Shown here one piece after another: positions 62,382-64,000 of a stretch of DNA of 64,000 nt. Source of the stretch: JBKQVT01 sp963804825 (GTDB lineage Bacteria; Planctomycetota; Planctomycetia; Pirellulales; Thermoguttaceae); contig CAWDRV010000003.1 in assembly GCA_963804825.1 (NCBI GenBank), positions 1,426,001 to 1,490,000 on the forward strand, read 5' to 3'. Within the stretch, counting starts at the first letter, position 1. Every line of letters starts with the position of its first letter. The notes under the pieces are model-generated. The model saw nothing but the letters and a program-made list of their open reading frames with translations, made no database searches and was not told the DNA's origin. Made by a program: the position numbers and the translations under genes.

Positions 62382-63345
62382 GAGGCTATCCGCAAAGTGA
62401 TATTGCTGTAAAGCGTTGTCGGGAGTAAAGATGCGCACTTTCCCCTTGCAAAGGAGTGCGCACATGACCACGACGACGCGGAAACCGTATTCGACCGATC
62501 TTACCGATCAACAATGGGCCATCCTCCAACCGCTGATTCCCCTTGCCAAGCACGGCGGCCGTCCGCGCGAGGTGGAGATGCGCGAGGTGCTCAACACCTT
62601 GTTCTATCTCAACCGCACGGGATGCCAGTGGGACCTGCTGCCCCACGATCTGCTGCCGAAGAGTACGGTCTACCAGTATTTCCGGCAGTGGCGCGACGAT
62701 GGCACGTGGCAACGAATGATGGATGCGCTGCGGGCGCAGGTCCGCGTGGCGGACCAGCGGGAACCGACGCCCAGTGCCGGTGCGATCGACAGCCAAACCG
62801 TAAAAACGACGGAGCGGGGTGGCGAGCACGGATACGATGGCGGGAAGAAGATCAACGGGCGAAAACGCCATGTTTTCGTGGATACTTTGGGGCTCTTGCT
62901 GGCGGTGGTCGTGACCAGTGCAGCATGGGACGATGGGGCCGCTGCACCCCAAGTGTTCAGCCAACTCGACAACGCCAGATGTCCCAGACTGACCAAAATC
63001 TGGGCGGACAACAAGTATCGCAATCACGAACTGGATCGGTGGCTGGAGAAGCACCGCGACCACTGGGACCTGGAGATCAAGTCTCGGCCGGAAGGAGCAG
63101 TCGGTTTCGCGCCTGTGCCCAAACGATGGGTCGTCGAGCGCACCTTCGCCTGGTTGGGAAGGTACCGCCGCCAGAGTCGGGACTACGAACGTCTGACCGA
63201 GTCCAGCGCCTCGATGTTGCGAATCAGTTCGATTCACCTGATGCTCCGACGGCTTGCGCCGCCCGCACGGGTCGTGTCATTCCGGTACCGCCAGGCCGCG
63301 TGAGCCAAACCGTGTATTTCCCGAGAAATCTTTACGGATAGCCTC
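62382..63345. mobile_element. IS5-family insertion sequence, copy 2
   Basis: 964-base element with the same ends as copy 1 and, by eye, one nucleotide difference in the transposase. TAA at 62379-62381 and TAA at 63346-63348 flank it, a matching 3-base target duplication. The head-to-tail arrangement with a 3-base junction suggests insertion of copy 2 into the TAA beside copy 1, or an IS tandem dimer. Confidence 0.9.
62464..63303 (+). CDS. IS5-type DDE transposase, copy 2
   Basis: Identical to copy 1 except for Glu where copy 1 has Lys, within GGRPREVEMREVLNTLF (copy 1 GGRPRKVEMREV). The same DDE residues are present and the frame is intact, so both copies may be active. The region downstream runs into CTAAG heptads. 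Confidence 0.93.
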   Translation: MTTTTRKPYSTDLTDQQWAILQPLIPLAKHGGRPREVEMREVLNTLFYLNRTGCQWDLLPHDLLPKSTVYQYFRQWRDDGTWQRMMDALRAQVRVADQREPTPSAGAIDSQTVKTTERGGEHGYDGGKKINGRKRHVFVDTLGLLLAVVVTSAAWDDGAAAPQVFSQLDNARCPRLTKIWADNKYRNHELDRWLEKHRDHWDLEIKSRPEGAVGFAPVPKRWVVERTFAWLGRYRRQSRDYERLTESSASMLRISSIHLMLRRLAPPARVVSFRYRQAA

Positions 63346-63379
63346 TAAGATCTAAGAACTAAGAACTTAGAGCTTAGAG
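63345..63379. repeat. CTAAG/CTTAG heptad array without a passenger
   Basis: CTAAGAT, CTAAGAA, CTAAGAA, CTTAGAG, CTTAGAG in perfect heptad register, directly after the second IS. The left side of the IS pair carries CTAAGAACTCAGAG (61404-61417). These are the same kinds of unit as around the four-helix-bundle gene at 48937-49367. Confidence 0.85.
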
Positions 63380-63393
63380 GGTTGCTTTGCTCC

Positions 63394-63921
63394 TCACCGC
63401 GGGTCTTCGCTGAATTCGTGGCCGGTGATGATCCACCCGGCCGCGTCGCAGCGCAATTTCACGATCAGCTTTCCAGGGCGCGTCACCGTGCCGAATTCGC
63501 CGTGCCGATCCCTTCCCGTCACCAGGACGTTGAACTTGGCCGTGGCCGTCGGCGGACTGGTCAGCCGATTGATCGTGACTTCGAGGTAACTGATTTTCAG
63601 TTCCTTGATCTCGGCCATGTCGAGGACCTGGGCGGCCCGTTGCCGCGTGTTCGCGTCCTCCGGGGCCACGTGGGCCAGCACGCGACCGAGATCGTTGGCC
63701 TCCAGGGCCGTCCTGGTGTCGTAGATCACGGCCTTGACGAGCTTGGTGTCGGTCACCACGAAGCGTTCGACGGCCACGCCGATCAAGGAGAGGCCCAGCA
63801 CTCCGGCCATGGCCCAGAGCAGCACGCCCCGTCCGGTGCGGAGCAAGATGACCGCCAAAATGGCCTCGCCGATGATTCCGAAGAGGATCGCCGGCCAGGG
63901 GCTTTCGATCAAGATGTTCAT
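63394..63921 (-). CDS. Membrane protein of unknown function
   Basis: 175-residue protein with two N-terminal hydrophobic helices (WPAILFGIIGEAILAVILL and GVLLWAMAGVLGLSLIGVAV, within residues 8-52). An extracytoplasmic or cytoplasmic domain of about 120 residues follows, with an NTF2-like or beta-rich pattern (KLVKAVIYDTRTALEANDLGRVLAHV ... KFNVLVTGRDRHGEFGTVTRPGKLIVKL). Its start is the ATG at 63921, nine bases after the enolase stop on the same strand. No function assigned. Confidence 0.75.
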   Translation of the reverse strand: MNILIESPWPAILFGIIGEAILAVILLRTGRGVLLWAMAGVLGLSLIGVAVERFVVTDTKLVKAVIYDTRTALEANDLGRVLAHVAPEDANTRQRAAQVLDMAEIKELKISYLEVTINRLTSPPTATAKFNVLVTGRDRHGEFGTVTRPGKLIVKLRCDAAGWIITGHEFSEDPR

Positions 63922-63929
63922 GCGGCCGC

Positions 63930-64000
63930 TCAGCGCTTCATGCGGAACAGGGGGCCGCCGTAAATCGCGCTGTCGCCCAATTGTTCCTCGATCCGCAGCA
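63930..64000 (-). CDS. eno: Enolase, 3' end only (cut by the window edge)
   Basis: The last 22 codons of a minus-strand gene reach the window border and stop at 63930. They encode LRIEEQLGDSAIYGGPLF...RMKR, which matches the conserved C-terminus of enolase (LxRIEExLGDxAxYxG). Enolase converts 2-phosphoglycerate to phosphoenolpyruvate. The assignment rests on this short tail alone. The downstream membrane protein gene starts 9 bases after the stop. Confidence 0.75.
   Translation of the reverse strand, partial: LRIEEQLGDSAIYGGPLFRMKR

Overview
This 64 kb window is a GC-rich bacterial chromosome segment carrying almost only housekeeping genes. The lineage is most likely Planctomycetes (Pirellulales-like). 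That is an inference from the gene families: an EfpL/YeiP-type elongation factor P, a fused ResB-CcsA cytochrome c assembly protein, a three-gene ExbB/ExbD-like operon with very large extracytoplasmic domains, an excisionase-type HTH protein tethered by a C-terminal helix, and many small lineage-specific proteins. No rRNA, tRNA or CRISPR array was recognised.

Layout. 0-6 kb (+): rpmB, gatC-gatA-gatB (tRNA amidotransferase), a SAM-hydroxide adenosyltransferase and bioA. 6-10.7 kb (-): the ExbB-like channel with two ExbD-like partners. 10.9-17.3 kb (-): hisN, then mqnE-mqnP-ubiX-ubiE-ubiD, a nearly complete late module of futalosine-type menaquinone synthesis with overlapping reading frames. 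17.6-31.7 kb: comB, a LysM protein, an alpha/beta hydrolase, priA, nadD, a soluble histidine kinase, a lipoprotein, a double-ACT protein, a VIT/vWA protein and the tethered HTH protein. 31.8-38.5 kb (+): a small lipoprotein, ccsBA, proC, two unknowns, efpL and an anchored unknown. 39-46 kb (-): a small unknown, hicAB, xseA, a DUF374-type acyltransferase, dapF, a GT39-like membrane glycosyltransferase and a DUF4912 protein. 46.4-54.8 kb (+): the complete F1Fo ATP synthase operon (atpZ/I, atpI, B, E, F, H, A, G, D, C), interrupted by a four-helix-bundle (IVP-type) gene between atpF and atpH. 54.8-64 kb: a second hicBA pair, an EF-G-like GTPase, hisA, a DUF6941-like pair, hisH, an OmpA-family lipoprotein, an unknown, two tandem near-identical IS5-type insertion sequences, a membrane protein, and the 3' end of enolase.

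Two features dominate at genome scale. First, the intergenic spaces, and some gene 3' ends, are filled with many families of short palindromic or heptad/octad repeats. These include nine copies of a GCTTGCGGTTTCGCA hairpin, telomere-like AATCCC(C/T) arrays, and hairpins of CCGGAGGC, GGGGACAGTCCCC and CCCTCTCCC type. Second, about 20 conserved genes contain one or more single-base frameshifts, including the essential atpA, atpD, atpG, gatA, priA and dapF. I interpret these as assembly or sequencing indels rather than pseudogenes, and annotate each gene over its full span.

The most interesting candidates for new biology are the ExbB/ExbD/ExbD-like operon, in which only one ExbD-like subunit keeps the proton-carrying aspartate, and the IVP gene bounded by inverted CTTAG heptads inside the atp operon.
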